From: Verrucomicrobiales bacterium
GTDB lineage: Bacteria > Verrucomicrobiota > Verrucomicrobiia > Verrucomicrobiales > DEV007
Reading direction: 5' to 3'
Length of the DNA stretch: 64,000 nt
Assembly (NCBI GenBank): GCA_029940475.1
Contig: JAPYUT010000001.1
Span: 2,843 to 66,842 of the forward strand
Positions 7,582-16,344 of the stretch are shown here, piece by piece. The notes beneath the pieces are model-generated. The model did no database searches, was not told where the DNA came from, and saw only the letters and a list, made by a program, of their open reading frames with translations. Numbering within the stretch: the first letter of the stretch is position 1; every line of letters starts with the position of its first letter. The position numbers were made by a program, and so were the translations under genes.

Positions 7582-9687
7582 ATGGCCAAGAAGAAAATCG
7601 CCAGAAAAATCATCAAGAAGAAGGTTCTCAGGAAGGTTCCACGTAAGAAGCCAGTGCGGCGCAAGGTTGCGAAGAAGCCCCCGCTAGCTACTGGGCAAGC
7701 TGCGGCAGGGGGACACGAAGGCGGAGGAAAAGTGGAGGTTGTCCATGTTGATGACATGTATGCGGACTGGTTTATTGATTATGCCAGTTATGTCATCCTT
7801 GAACGTGCTGTACCGAATGTTCATGACGGCTTGAAACCGGTGCAGCGTCGTATCCTCTATGCACTGAAGGAGAAGGATGACGGTCGCTACCACAAAGTCG
7901 CGAACCTTGTCGGGCATACCATGCAGTATCATCCGCACGGGGATGCCTCGATTGGTGATGCAATGGTGGGCCTGGGACAGAAGAACCTGCTTATCGACCC
8001 GCAGGGCAACTGGGGAAATATCTTTACCGGGGACAAGGCTGCGGCATCACGATATATAGAGGCGCGCCTGACGAAATTTGCACTGGAGGTGGCATTCAAT
8101 GCCAAGACCACTGAATGGGCATCTTCCTACGACGGTCGCAACAGGGAACCGGTCACGCTTCCGGTAAAGTTCCCCCTGCTGCTGGCGCAGGGGGCGGAGG
8201 GCATTGCCGTCGGGTTGGCCTGCAAGATCCTGCCGCACAATTTCAATGAACTCATTGATGCTTGCATTAATACGTTACGCAAAAAGCCAATAGAAATATA
8301 TCCTGACTTTCCGACCGGCGGGCTCATTGATGTTTCTGAATACAATCTCGGACTGCGTGGTGGCAGGGTTCGCGTGCGTGCCCGTATTGAGAGAACAAAA
8401 ACCAAGCGTGTCCTGCGCATCACGGAGGTGCCCTTCGGGACCACCGCGGGTGCGTTGATGGACAATATTGTCGCGGCCAATGACAAGGGAAAAATCAAGA
8501 TTTCCAGGATTGAGGACATCACTGCGGAGAAGGTTGAGATCAATGTCCACCTGCCGGTTGGCCTTGAACCTGACACCGCAGTTGAGGCACTTTACGCGTT
8601 CACTGACTGCGAGATGTCAATTTCCCCGAACTCATGTGTCATAGAGGACAAGAAACCGAGGTTTTTGGGCGTTGACGAGCTTCTCAAGCGCTCGGCCCTG
8701 CACACCAAGGACCTGCTTAAGTGGGAGCTTGAGATCAAGCTGGGCGAATTGCAGGACAAATGGCACTTCAGTTCCCTGGAGAGGATTTTCATTGAGAAGC
8801 GGATTTACCGCCGCATTGAGGAGTGCAGTACCTGGGAGTCGGTGATCTTGGAAATCTGGGCAGGGTTGAAGCCATTTCTCAAGTTACTCAGGCGTGAGGT
8901 GATTGATGAAGACATCGTGCGCCTGACTGAAATCAAGATCAAGCGCATCTCCAAGTTCGATGCCCTCAAGGCGGACGAGCTGATCCTGGGAATTGAGGAT
9001 CAGATGGCCGAGACCGGGAAGAGCCTCAAGGGCTTGACCCGTTACACCGTCCGTTATTTCAAGAACCTGAAGGAGAAGTATGGCAGGGATCGCGGCCGTA
9101 AAACTGAGATTGCCAGCTTTGGCAAGGTGATTGCCCGCAGTGTTGCCGTGGCAACCGAGACACTCTACCTGAATGCCAGGGACGGGTTTGCCGGGTTTGG
9201 TGTCAAGCGTGAGGGCACGATCGTGGATAAGTGCTCGCGGATGGATGATGTGATTGTATTTGGCCGGGAGGGAACGATGAAGGTTTCAAAGGTCGCCGAG
9301 AAGACGTATGTCGGCAAGAATCCGGCCCACGTGGCAATCTTTCGCAAGGAGGACCCAAGGTTCTACTGCATGATATACCGCGATGGTCGTGACGGACCGG
9401 CGAGGGTCAAGCGATTCAGTGTCAAGGGCGTGACCCGGGACAAGATGTATGAGCTTAGCAAGGGGAGCAGCGGGACGCGTGTCATTTATTTTTCAGCACA
9501 CGATGCCGAGGATGATACATTATCGGTGACGGTGGTGTTGAAGGCAGCACCGCGACTGAGGACCAGGGAGATTGAGATTGATTTTGCGGACATTGCAATC
9601 AAGGGCAGGGCGTCACAGGGCAGTATTATTACCCGGCACAAGGTTGAAAAGGTGGTGCGGCGCAAGTCCCAGATGGAACTGCTCTAA
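7582..9687 (+). CDS. parC: DNA topoisomerase IV subunit A (ParC-like) with basic N-terminal tail
   Basis: This type IIA topoisomerase A subunit (701 residues from ATG 7582) breaks and rejoins both DNA strands for decatenation. The catalytic Tyr is about residue 158 in AAASRYIEARL. Conserved breakage-reunion motifs LKPVQRRILYAL and QYHPHGDASIGDAM come before it. Residues 2-35 are almost entirely Lys/Arg-rich (KKKIARKIIKKKVLRKVPRKK), an extension not found in standard ParC or GyrA. The C-terminal part resembles the Bacteroidetes-type ParC beta-propeller and shows only a degenerate KGRASQG where GyrA would carry its GyrA box, so topoisomerase IV is favoured over gyrase. A TTG at 7564 could extend the ORF by six codons. 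The ParE partner is not in the window. Confidence 0.88.
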   Translation: MAKKKIARKIIKKKVLRKVPRKKPVRRKVAKKPPLATGQAAAGGHEGGGKVEVVHVDDMYADWFIDYASYVILERAVPNVHDGLKPVQRRILYALKEKDDGRYHKVANLVGHTMQYHPHGDASIGDAMVGLGQKNLLIDPQGNWGNIFTGDKAAASRYIEARLTKFALEVAFNAKTTEWASSYDGRNREPVTLPVKFPLLLAQGAEGIAVGLACKILPHNFNELIDACINTLRKKPIEIYPDFPTGGLIDVSEYNLGLRGGRVRVRARIERTKTKRVLRITEVPFGTTAGALMDNIVAANDKGKIKISRIEDITAEKVEINVHLPVGLEPDTAVEALYAFTDCEMSISPNSCVIEDKKPRFLGVDELLKRSALHTKDLLKWELEIKLGELQDKWHFSSLERIFIEKRIYRRIEECSTWESVILEIWAGLKPFLKLLRREVIDEDIVRLTEIKIKRISKFDALKADELILGIEDQMAETGKSLKGLTRYTVRYFKNLKEKYGRDRGRKTEIASFGKVIARSVAVATETLYLNARDGFAGFGVKREGTIVDKCSRMDDVIVFGREGTMKVSKVAEKTYVGKNPAHVAIFRKEDPRFYCMIYRDGRDGPARVKRFSVKGVTRDKMYELSKGSSGTRVIYFSAHDAEDDTLSVTVVLKAAPRLRTREIEIDFADIAIKGRASQGSIITRHKVEKVVRRKSQMELL

Positions 9688-9700
9688 ACTCCCGTGGGGT

Positions 9701-11833
9701 TTAGTTCACCGGGTTCCATGCCAGCCTGTAGAAAGCGCGGGCACCGGCGATGCCGGAAGGATCGGTATAGGTATCGCTGGCCGTGGACGCGGTGAACGTG
9801 TGATGAGCAACCCATGTGATCAGGTCGCTGGATTTTTCCAGCGTGAATGACTTTCCGGGGATGAGGCCATTGAATACGAATTCAGGTCCCCTGGCTGTAA
9901 GGCTGATGCCCGGCAGCTTGCCCCGGTCGGCGCGCCATGCGAGGGCATAATCGCCGGCGATATCGGTAGTCACGGTGAGTGTGTAAGTGCCCGCGGAAAG
10001 CCCTCTGAGGTATAGATGTTCCAGGTTATCGATACTGGAATTGCTGGTGTCGAGCAACACGGCAACCCCGTTGTCGACACGATGCAGCTGCAACGACATG
10101 TCAGCTATCGATTCATTGTAGGATCCTCCGCCAAGCCAGGGGGCGGTGATGATGGTGCGGTTCCAGTTGAGCATCACCGAGAACTCGGTGATGTCCCGCT
10201 CGAGGCGCAGATTGTAGACTGAACTGCCCCCGGCGGGCAATGTCGCGCGATTCCAGCCGTAGTGCCCGGCGGTGATGCCGGTGGTGACTTCACCGCCGAC
10301 AAGGATATGGTAACTGTTCTGGACGTTAATTTCCCCGGCGCCGAAAACGGTGTCAATCGGCTGCGTTGTGGTTCGGTTCCAGTTGGTAAACTCGGACTTG
10401 GTTGCCCCGGCCATGAGGATGGCCTTCATGACTTCCGGGCGGAAGGCATTGCCCATGCCCCTGTTGTTGGCCACCCCGAGCAGCAGTGCTGCTGCCGAGC
10501 TGATCTGGGCTGTCGAGTAGCTTGTAGCACTGTCATTGGCGACTATTTCCGGCTTGGTGCGCCCAACACCATCGTATTCAACGGCACCGCTTCCCGTGCC
10601 AATGGCACTGATGGTGCCGCCACGGCTGTGATCGCCGCTGGTGAGGCCGACTGATATCGCGTTGTAGCTTGCTCCGAAGACCGGCGGAACGGTAGTATTG
10701 GAGCTGCTGTTCAAGCCGACACAGGCGAGAAAGCCGTCACGATCCATGGCGTAATCCAGCCGCCTGACAATTTCCCTGTATGTCCTGATGCTATTGTCGA
10801 TTTGTTGAATGGTTGCACTGCTTGTGTGGCCGAAGACAATCCAGGAATGGTTTTGCAGGATGCTGTCCTCTATGCGGGGTTGCAATGAGCTCCCGGTAAG
10901 CAGGAAGTTGCTGCCGATCCAGTTGTTGGTGAAGTAATTGTCGATCAGGTCGACTTCCGGGGCGATGGAGTTGCTGCTGTAGAACCGGTTTCCGACATTG
11001 CCCGCATGGCTTGATTTGCCGTAGGTCAGGCTGGGGCTCGTGCTCCGGAGGTGAAATGTCTTACCGAGAAAAATATCTGTCCCGCTGAAGGTGAACCCTA
11101 CAGGAGGATTCGTTTCGCCCGAATCCTGCGGCAGGAAATTAGTGCCTGATGCTGCCTCCACCTGGGTGAGCTTCAGGGCCGGCGAGCTCAACTCGGCATC
11201 AATGGAAAAGTCGGAACTGTTGGGATGCTGATTGATGGCGTGGATTGCAATGACATTTCCGCCCTCGAGGAGAAAGTCACCGGTGTTGCTCAACTGGACA
11301 TCCTGCCATTCTGCCTCGTGGACGGCAGCAAGGGAGTTGAAGGGCTTGAATCCTGTGGTCACGTGGAGGCGGGCAACCTCGGTTCCATTGATCCACACGA
11401 TTGCTCCGTCATCCACGTATACGCGCAGGGTAAGACGCGCGGGGATGCTGCCCGGCGGGATGTTGAACTCGTGGCGCAGGTAGACTGTGGTGTATGCATT
11501 CTGCATATCGGAGAGGAGGGTATTGTCATCACCATCGCCATATCCGATAGGGGTCTGTCCGGTAAACCAGTTGCCATCTTCAGCAAATCCGGGTTTGCGC
11601 CAGGCATCGACCGGGTTCGAGGGCTCGCTTGTTCCTCTCCTGTAGCGCCACGAGGAATCCGCCGCCTCCAGATAATTAGTCGCGGCATAATTGGTTGCCG
11701 GGGCGCCGCCCAGTTCGGCAGCGAGGTCGTTATATCCTGATGAGTCGCCCCAGATCTGGGCGCTAGCTACCGGGAACGGGATGGTGGCAAATAGCAGTAT
11801 GGTGGCCACCCGGAGTTGGGGGAGTGGGGGCAT
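9701..11833 (-). CDS. Exported subtilase-like (S8) protein with N-terminal beta-sandwich module
   Basis: This 710-residue protein has a signal peptide (about residues 1-25). An N-terminal module of ~150 residues (AWRKPGFAEDGNW, GYGDGDD, DDGAIVWINGTEVARL, NVIAIHAIN) is also present three times in the large protein at 22799-28048. The middle resembles a subtilisin domain: SSHAGNVGNRF stands where the His motif would be, NHSWIVFG matches the NSWG segment, GLN replaces the oxyanion AGN, and GRTKPEIVAND with SATSYSTAQISSAAALLLG matches the Ser motif. The catalytic Asp is not obvious, and GTSMA is replaced by ATSYS. It is either a divergent active protease or a degenerate one. The end carries the EKSSDLITW module shared with other exported proteins here. 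Confidence 0.7.
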   Translation of the reverse strand: MPPLPQLRVATILLFATIPFPVASAQIWGDSSGYNDLAAELGGAPATNYAATNYLEAADSSWRYRRGTSEPSNPVDAWRKPGFAEDGNWFTGQTPIGYGDGDDNTLLSDMQNAYTTVYLRHEFNIPPGSIPARLTLRVYVDDGAIVWINGTEVARLHVTTGFKPFNSLAAVHEAEWQDVQLSNTGDFLLEGGNVIAIHAINQHPNSSDFSIDAELSSPALKLTQVEAASGTNFLPQDSGETNPPVGFTFSGTDIFLGKTFHLRSTSPSLTYGKSSHAGNVGNRFYSSNSIAPEVDLIDNYFTNNWIGSNFLLTGSSLQPRIEDSILQNHSWIVFGHTSSATIQQIDNSIRTYREIVRRLDYAMDRDGFLACVGLNSSSNTTVPPVFGASYNAISVGLTSGDHSRGGTISAIGTGSGAVEYDGVGRTKPEIVANDSATSYSTAQISSAAALLLGVANNRGMGNAFRPEVMKAILMAGATKSEFTNWNRTTTQPIDTVFGAGEINVQNSYHILVGGEVTTGITAGHYGWNRATLPAGGSSVYNLRLERDITEFSVMLNWNRTIITAPWLGGGSYNESIADMSLQLHRVDNGVAVLLDTSNSSIDNLEHLYLRGLSAGTYTLTVTTDIAGDYALAWRADRGKLPGISLTARGPEFVFNGLIPGKSFTLEKSSDLITWVAHHTFTASTASDTYTDPSGIAGARAFYRLAWNPVN

Positions 11834-11902
11834 TTACAAGAGCTTACCACCTGATCGATATACCGTAAAGCTACAAGCATCCGTTTATTGGGCAATGTTC
11901 CC

Positions 11903-12646
11903 CTAGGAATTGCCAAACAGATAGCGCTTGTCTTTACTGCTGACGTTCGGTGGCCGTTTGTGATGTTCAAAATGATCGTATCCCTGTTTGAGGTTTAACC
12001 AGAAATCGTGCCACCGGTTTCCTGAGGCCTTTATCATGCGGGCAGTGCTCATCCGGAAGGGGAAGCAGTTTACCCTGAAGAAGGATTGTCCGCCATTGAG
12101 TGCGGCATCGGCCAGGGTATAGATTTCCTCGATTTTCCTGTCGCCCATGGCATAGCAACCCACCGAGACACAGTTGCCATGGATCATCAGGAATGATCCG
12201 GTCCTGCCCAGGCTGCGCTCGCAGGAGTTAGGGTAACCGAGGTCAAAGGAAAGGTGGAACCTGCTGTTGGGATTCATGCGCCCGCGGGGCACGAAGTAGA
12301 ATCCCTCCGGTGCCTGGCGATCACCTTCCGCGAGTTTAGGTCCCAGGCCTCCCGAGAAAGTGCAGATCGGGTATGACTTGAAGAGTTCGAATCTACCGGC
12401 TTTTTCCTTCTCGATCCATAACTCGAGGAGCTTCTCCTCCTTGAAGATTCTCAGGAAGAGAGGTGCCCCGAGCTTAAGCCCCTTTTGGGAGAGTTCCCGG
12501 CGCAACCGCGGCACGGTCACCTTTTTTATTTGCTCAAGGCGTGCCGATGCATCTTGTGCGGTTTTTGCCAGGACTTGCGGCCTTATGATCAGAAAACCGG
12601 CACCGGCACAAAGCATTAACAGGAAAATAAGCAGGGGTTTGGGCAT
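11903..12646 (-). CDS. L,D-transpeptidase family protein, YafK/DpaA-like
   Basis: This 247-residue protein has an N-terminal membrane segment or signal (LLIFLLMLCAGAGFLII). Its catalytic YkuD-type motif is HGNCVSVGCYAM, with the nucleophile Cys in SVGC. The upstream LGPKLAEGDRQAPEGFYFVP stretch is characteristic of the YafK branch. E. coli YafK (DpaA) detaches Braun lipoprotein from peptidoglycan, while other family members form 3-3 cross-links. I infer a periplasmic peptidoglycan-modifying role. It stands alone, and a second YkuD-domain gene lies at 55203. Confidence 0.82.
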   Translation of the reverse strand: MPKPLLIFLLMLCAGAGFLIIRPQVLAKTAQDASARLEQIKKVTVPRLRRELSQKGLKLGAPLFLRIFKEEKLLELWIEKEKAGRFELFKSYPICTFSGGLGPKLAEGDRQAPEGFYFVPRGRMNPNSRFHLSFDLGYPNSCERSLGRTGSFLMIHGNCVSVGCYAMGDRKIEEIYTLADAALNGGQSFFRVNCFPFRMSTARMIKASGNRWHDFWLNLKQGYDHFEHHKRPPNVSSKDKRYLFGNS

Positions 12647-12760
12647 CTTTTATCGGGGTATTGTTACAATACAAAACGTAATGCCACGATGGAATCTTTC
12701 TGCCGGAGGGTGGTAATTGTAGCTCGACCCGGGGCCGTTGGCGGCTAACCTGCATTCAGC

Positions 12761-13642
12761 ATGGCTGGCATTGATCCTGAAGAACCGGCAATTGGAGTGA
12801 TAGGAGGCAGCGGTCTTTACCGGATCGAGGGGCTTGAGGAGATTGAGGAACATTGCCTGAAGACACCCTTCGGTGATCCCGCCGATGCCATTATCGGCGG
12901 TCGCTTGTCGGGCAGAAGGGTTTTTTTCCTGCCACGGCACGGTCGCGGGCACCGGGTGCTTCCGCATGAGTTAAATCACCGGGCGCATATCTGGGCCCTA
13001 AGGTCACTCGGTGTAAGGTGGACGATTGCGGTAACGGCAGTCGGTAGCCTGCAGGAGAAATATGTCCCGCGGGACATTGTCCTGCCGGACCAGTTCTTTG
13101 ACCGGACCAGCCACCGCGCGGAGCATACCTTTTTCGGGCAGGGGATATGTGCCCATGTGGCTTTTAGTGACCCGGTGAGCGGCGACCTGCGTGAACTGCT
13201 CAATCAGAGCGCATCCGGACTGCATGAGGGCAGCGTCCACAACGGTGGAACCTACGTAAACATGGATGGGCCGGCATTTTCCACGCGTGCTGAGTCCCTG
13301 CTCAACCACAAGCTGGGCTTTGATGTCATAGGCATGACCAACCTGGCGGAGGCAAAGCTCGCGCGTGAAGCGGAGATGTCACTGGCAACGCTGGCGATGA
13401 TTACCGATTATGACTGCTGGAAAACCGGTGAGGAGGCGGTCACCGCGGAGGCTGTCATCGCTCACCTGAATGCCAACGCAGCAGCGGCAAAAAAAATCAT
13501 TGCCGATGTTATCCCGAGGATCCCGGAGGAAGTGAACTGGCCGGAACACACCGCCCTTGACGATGCCCTGGTTACTGATGCCGCACTTTGGCCGGAGAAG
13601 ACCAAGTTGAAGCTTGAGCCGATTATCGGCAGGTTCCTGTGA
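12761..13642 (+). CDS. mtnP: S-methyl-5'-thioadenosine phosphorylase
   Basis: This 293-residue enzyme phosphorolyses 5'-methylthioadenosine to adenine and 5-methylthioribose-1-phosphate in methionine salvage. Family signatures are GVIGGSGLY at the N-terminus, LPRHGRGHRVLPHELNHRA, DQFFDRTSHR, and NMDGPAFSTRAES with GMTNLAEAKLAREAEMSLA around the active site. Length fits the trimeric MtnP family. The ATG at 12761 has no strong ribosome-binding site. The gene is convergent with avtA, whose stop codon abuts this one (13642/13643). No other methionine-salvage genes are adjacent. Confidence 0.92.
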   Translation: MAGIDPEEPAIGVIGGSGLYRIEGLEEIEEHCLKTPFGDPADAIIGGRLSGRRVFFLPRHGRGHRVLPHELNHRAHIWALRSLGVRWTIAVTAVGSLQEKYVPRDIVLPDQFFDRTSHRAEHTFFGQGICAHVAFSDPVSGDLRELLNQSASGLHEGSVHNGGTYVNMDGPAFSTRAESLLNHKLGFDVIGMTNLAEAKLAREAEMSLATLAMITDYDCWKTGEEAVTAEAVIAHLNANAAAAKKIIADVIPRIPEEVNWPEHTALDDALVTDAALWPEKTKLKLEPIIGRFL

Positions 13643-14920
13643 TCATCCGCGGTAAGCTTTCTTTACTTCCTCGGCGATGATATCGATACCCTGCGTGACG
13701 GTTTTTTCCGGCTGCGAGAAGGTGACCCGGATACATTCGCTGCTGTGTTGCCATGGCTTGCTGAGGCCGTAAAAGAAGTATTCACCGGGAACAACCAGCA
13801 CGTCGCGTTGCTTGAGCCGGCGATAGAGTTCACTGGAGCAGATGGGCAGGCCCGGGAACCAGAACCAGAGAAAGAATGCCCCCTCGATGGCATGAATGCG
13901 GTAGGGAGTTGAGTGTCCGAAAGCTCTTGCCGCGGATTTCCGGGCGTGGTCAGCACGGCCCTTATAGAAAGGGCGGATAATGTTTTTGCTGATGTTGATG
14001 AGTTCACCGCTTTCCAGCAGCGGCAGCACGAGTGCCTGCCCGATATTGTTGTTGGCCAGGCCGATGACGGCGGTCATGGCCGAGATCGCCCTGATGATTG
14101 TCTTCGAGGCGATGACTATCCCGGTCCTGGTTCCCGGCAGGCCGAGCTTGGATAGGCTCAGGGTAAGAATGACATGCTCATCCCAGATTGGCGTGGCGTC
14201 AGTGAATATCGCCCCGGGGAAGGGATTGCCGTAGGCGTTGTCAATGATCAGCGGGATGCCGTTTTCCTTTGCCAGGGCGGAGAGCCTGGTGATTTCAGAG
14301 TCGCTGAGCACATTGCCACTGGGGTTAGTCGGGCGTGAGACACATATTGCGGCGATGTCCTCGGTGATTTCAAGGTTATCGAAATCGACGCGATACTTGA
14401 ATGTGTTGTCGCCGTGCTCCTCAATGAGCGCGGGAATCGCTGTAAACAGATCTTCACTGATCCCCTGGTTTGCGTATCCGATATACTCGGGGGTGAGCGG
14501 CAGGAGAATTCGCCTGTGACTACCGTCGGCAAATTTTCCGGCCAGCATATTGAAGAGGAAAAAGAATGCGGTTTGCCCGCCGCAGGTCACGGCGATGTTG
14601 TCGGGTTGCACATTCCAGTGGCAGTCGCGGTTCAGGCACCCGGCAACGGCTTCCAGGAAACGCGGGTTGCCAGCCGGTGGGTCGTAGTTGACGAGCATAC
14701 GGTCAAAAGACTCATTTCCGTCCAGCAACTCCGCGGCACGTTGGCGCCATATTTCCTGGACTGCGGGAATGGCGGCGGGGTTGCCGCCACCCATCATGCG
14801 CATGTCAGGATTTGTGGTCAGGGCTTTTCCCAGGTCGTCCATTAACTCGATGATGCCGCAGTGTTCACGCAGCTTTTCGCCGAACAGGGAAAACTCAATG
14901 TTCATTGCAGGTTCAGTCAT
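13643..14920 (-). CDS. avtA: Valine--pyruvate aminotransferase
   Basis: This 425-residue PLP-dependent aminotransferase closely follows E. coli AvtA throughout: MMGGGNPAAIPAVQEIW, VTCGGQTAFFFLFNMLAG, LPLTPEYIGYANQG, SRPTNPSGNVLSDSEI, IIDNAYGNPFPGAIF and the PLP-lysine segment LTLSLSKLGLPGTRTG. It transfers the amino group between L-valine and pyruvate, giving alanine. ATG 14920 gives MTEPAMNIEFSLFG; the inner ATG 14905 would match the E. coli start more closely. It is monocistronic and convergent with mtnP. Confidence 0.92.
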   Translation of the reverse strand: MTEPAMNIEFSLFGEKLREHCGIIELMDDLGKALTTNPDMRMMGGGNPAAIPAVQEIWRQRAAELLDGNESFDRMLVNYDPPAGNPRFLEAVAGCLNRDCHWNVQPDNIAVTCGGQTAFFFLFNMLAGKFADGSHRRILLPLTPEYIGYANQGISEDLFTAIPALIEEHGDNTFKYRVDFDNLEITEDIAAICVSRPTNPSGNVLSDSEITRLSALAKENGIPLIIDNAYGNPFPGAIFTDATPIWDEHVILTLSLSKLGLPGTRTGIVIASKTIIRAISAMTAVIGLANNNIGQALVLPLLESGELINISKNIIRPFYKGRADHARKSAARAFGHSTPYRIHAIEGAFFLWFWFPGLPICSSELYRRLKQRDVLVVPGEYFFYGLSKPWQHSSECIRVTFSQPEKTVTQGIDIIAEEVKKAYRG

Positions 14921-14950
14921 TACATTTGAGTGTCATGAAAATGTGGGAAT

Positions 14951-14979
14951 TTGTCAAAGATGTGCTAAAGTTTGCTTAT
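14951..14979 (+). promoter_or_regulatory. Candidate sigma70-type promoter for infA
   Basis: TTGTCA (14951-14956, 5/6 match to the -35 consensus), a 17-nt spacer, then GCTTAT (14974-14979, 3/6). The predicted transcript start is about 30 nt before the infA ATG. Spacing is ideal but the -10 is weak. Confidence 0.35.
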
Positions 14980-15015
14980 CCGGTAGCCTTCTGGGCGCCA
15001 ATGAATAACTGATTT

Positions 15016-15327
15016 ATGGGTAACGAAAAACGCACACGGGCGCGAAAAGCGCGGTCACGCAGGGTTGACAAGAAGGCCATTGTGGACGGCGAGCGACGGC
15101 GAGCCGGCGGCGAGGATGGGAAATCCCAGGAGATTGAGGGAACCATCAGTGCTGTCCTGGCCGGGACAATGTTCAAGGTGAAGTTGCAGAATGATCACGA
15201 GATGCTGGCGCATATTTCCGGTAAAATGCGCAAGCGCTTTATCCGGCTGGTTGTCGGGGATCGTGTAAAATTGGAGGTTTCTCCCTACGATATCGATAAG
15301 GCCCGCATCACTTATCGGCTGGGATAG
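15016..15327 (+). CDS. infA: Translation initiation factor IF-1 with basic N-terminal extension
   Basis: Residues ~38-103 form the S1/OB fold of IF-1: [43 protein letters not shown] and [15 protein letters not shown]-1 occupies the ribosomal A site during initiation. Typical IF-1 has about 72 residues; this one has 103 because of a 35-residue N-terminal tail rich in Arg and Lys ([15 protein letters not shown]). No internal ATG lies near the usual start, so the tail is part of the predicted protein. A promoter-like element is upstream, and a T-tailed hairpin follows, consistent with a single-gene unit. Confidence 0.87.
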   Translation: MGNEKRTRARKARSRRVDKKAIVDGERRRAGGEDGKSQEIEGTISAVLAGTMFKVKLQNDHEMLAHISGKMRKRFIRLVVGDRVKLEVSPYDIDKARITYRLG

Positions 15328-15367
15328 GGCTTTTCTTGCTCCAGGGTTCCTTGATCTTTGGTTGTTT

Positions 15368-15394
15368 TGCCTTCCATAGGGCGGCATTTTTTTT
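15368..15394 (+). terminator. Probable intrinsic terminator after infA
   Basis: TGCC (15368-15371) can pair with GGCA (15383-15386), with an inner CC/GG pair, followed at once by eight T residues (15387-15394). It lies 40 nt after the infA stop. The stem is imperfect, but the T tract is strong. Confidence 0.55.
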
Positions 15395-15407
15395 CTTTTC
15401 TACAGTA

Positions 15408-15436
15408 TTGCGGCTTGGTCCCGAATCGCCTATTCT
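15408..15436 (+). promoter_or_regulatory. Candidate promoter of parB, possibly giving a leaderless mRNA
   Basis: TTGCGG (15408-15413), a 17-nt spacer and TATTCT (15431-15436). The expected start site, 6-7 nt after the -10, coincides with the parB ATG at 15443. No Shine-Dalgarno is visible before that ATG. Confidence 0.4.
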
Positions 15437-15442
15437 CCGGTT

Positions 15443-16342
15443 ATGGCCAAGCAGGCTTTAGGAAAAGGTCTAAGCGCCCTGATCGGGCGGGTGAAAGATA
15501 AAAGCGGTGATGCCACGGCGTCAGCGGCGAATGCCGATCCGGAGCCCGGGGACCGCGTGATATCTGCGAGTCTCTCGGAGATTGTTCCCAGCCCGTTGCA
15601 ACCAAGGAAGAATTTCACGGATGATGCCCTTGATGAACTGGTCGAGTCAATACGTGAGCACGGGATCATCCAGCCGCTCATTGTACGCAGGGTCGGGGAC
15701 AAGCTTGAGTTGATTGCCGGCGAGCGGAGATGGCGCGCGTGCCAGAAGATTGATGTTGCCACGGTGCCGGTGATTGCGCGTGAGGCCAGTGACCGTGATG
15801 TGCTGGAAATGGCACTCATTGAGAACCTGCAGCGTGAGGACCTTAACCCGATAGAGGAAGCTGATGCCTATGTGCGCCTGGCAAAGGATTTTGGGATGAC
15901 GCAGGAGGAGATTGCGGGTCGGGTTGGCAAGAACCGTGCCACTGTCGCCAATTCCATGCGACTGCTGGACCTGTCGGTCGAGGTGCGCGAACACCTTGTT
16001 GGCGGCAGGATAAGCATCGGTCATGCCAAGGTTATCCTGGCGATCAAGTTGAAGGGTGAGCAGACGCTCATTGCTGAGCAGGTTGTAAAGCGGCGGCTGA
16101 CGGTAAGGGCGACCGAGAAGCTGGTGAATGAGCATCTTAATCCTGATGCGAGAAAGATAGTTAAGCCCGGGATAACCGGCAGCCAGATTTCTGCGGCATT
16201 GGCAGAGGTTCAGGAGCGGCTGCGTGAGCGCCTTGCCACCCAGGTACAGATTCATCAGGGCAAGAAGAAGGGCAGGATCGAGATTGAGTATTACAGCAAT
16301 GAGGATCTCGACAGGTTGCTTGAACTGATGGGTGTTTCCTGA
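15443..16342 (+). CDS. parB: Chromosome-partitioning protein ParB
   Basis: This 299-residue ParB/Spo0J protein binds parS sites and spreads as a CTP-dependent clamp to position origins. The N-terminal nuclease-like domain has PSPLQPRKNF, the LIVRR strand and the CTP-binding GERRWRA motif. ENLQREDLNPIEEADAY follows, then a helix-turn-helix (MTQEEIAGRVGKNRATVANSMRLLDL). The C-terminus carries a dimerisation segment. The N-terminus MAKQALGKGLSALIG is the usual ParA-stimulating peptide. Unusually, no parA is next to it. The M28 peptidase gene follows with only 2 nt between stop and start. Confidence 0.93.
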   Translation: MAKQALGKGLSALIGRVKDKSGDATASAANADPEPGDRVISASLSEIVPSPLQPRKNFTDDALDELVESIREHGIIQPLIVRRVGDKLELIAGERRWRACQKIDVATVPVIAREASDRDVLEMALIENLQREDLNPIEEADAYVRLAKDFGMTQEEIAGRVGKNRATVANSMRLLDLSVEVREHLVGGRISIGHAKVILAIKLKGEQTLIAEQVVKRRLTVRATEKLVNEHLNPDARKIVKPGITGSQISAALAEVQERLRERLATQVQIHQGKKKGRIEIEYYSNEDLDRLLELMGVS

Positions 16343-16344
16343 TA

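Noticed and set aside
15443-16342. Possible parS site or origin near parB
   Set aside because: I found no TGTTTCACGTGAAACA-like 16-mer near parB or elsewhere in the window, and parA is not adjacent, so no origin is claimed.
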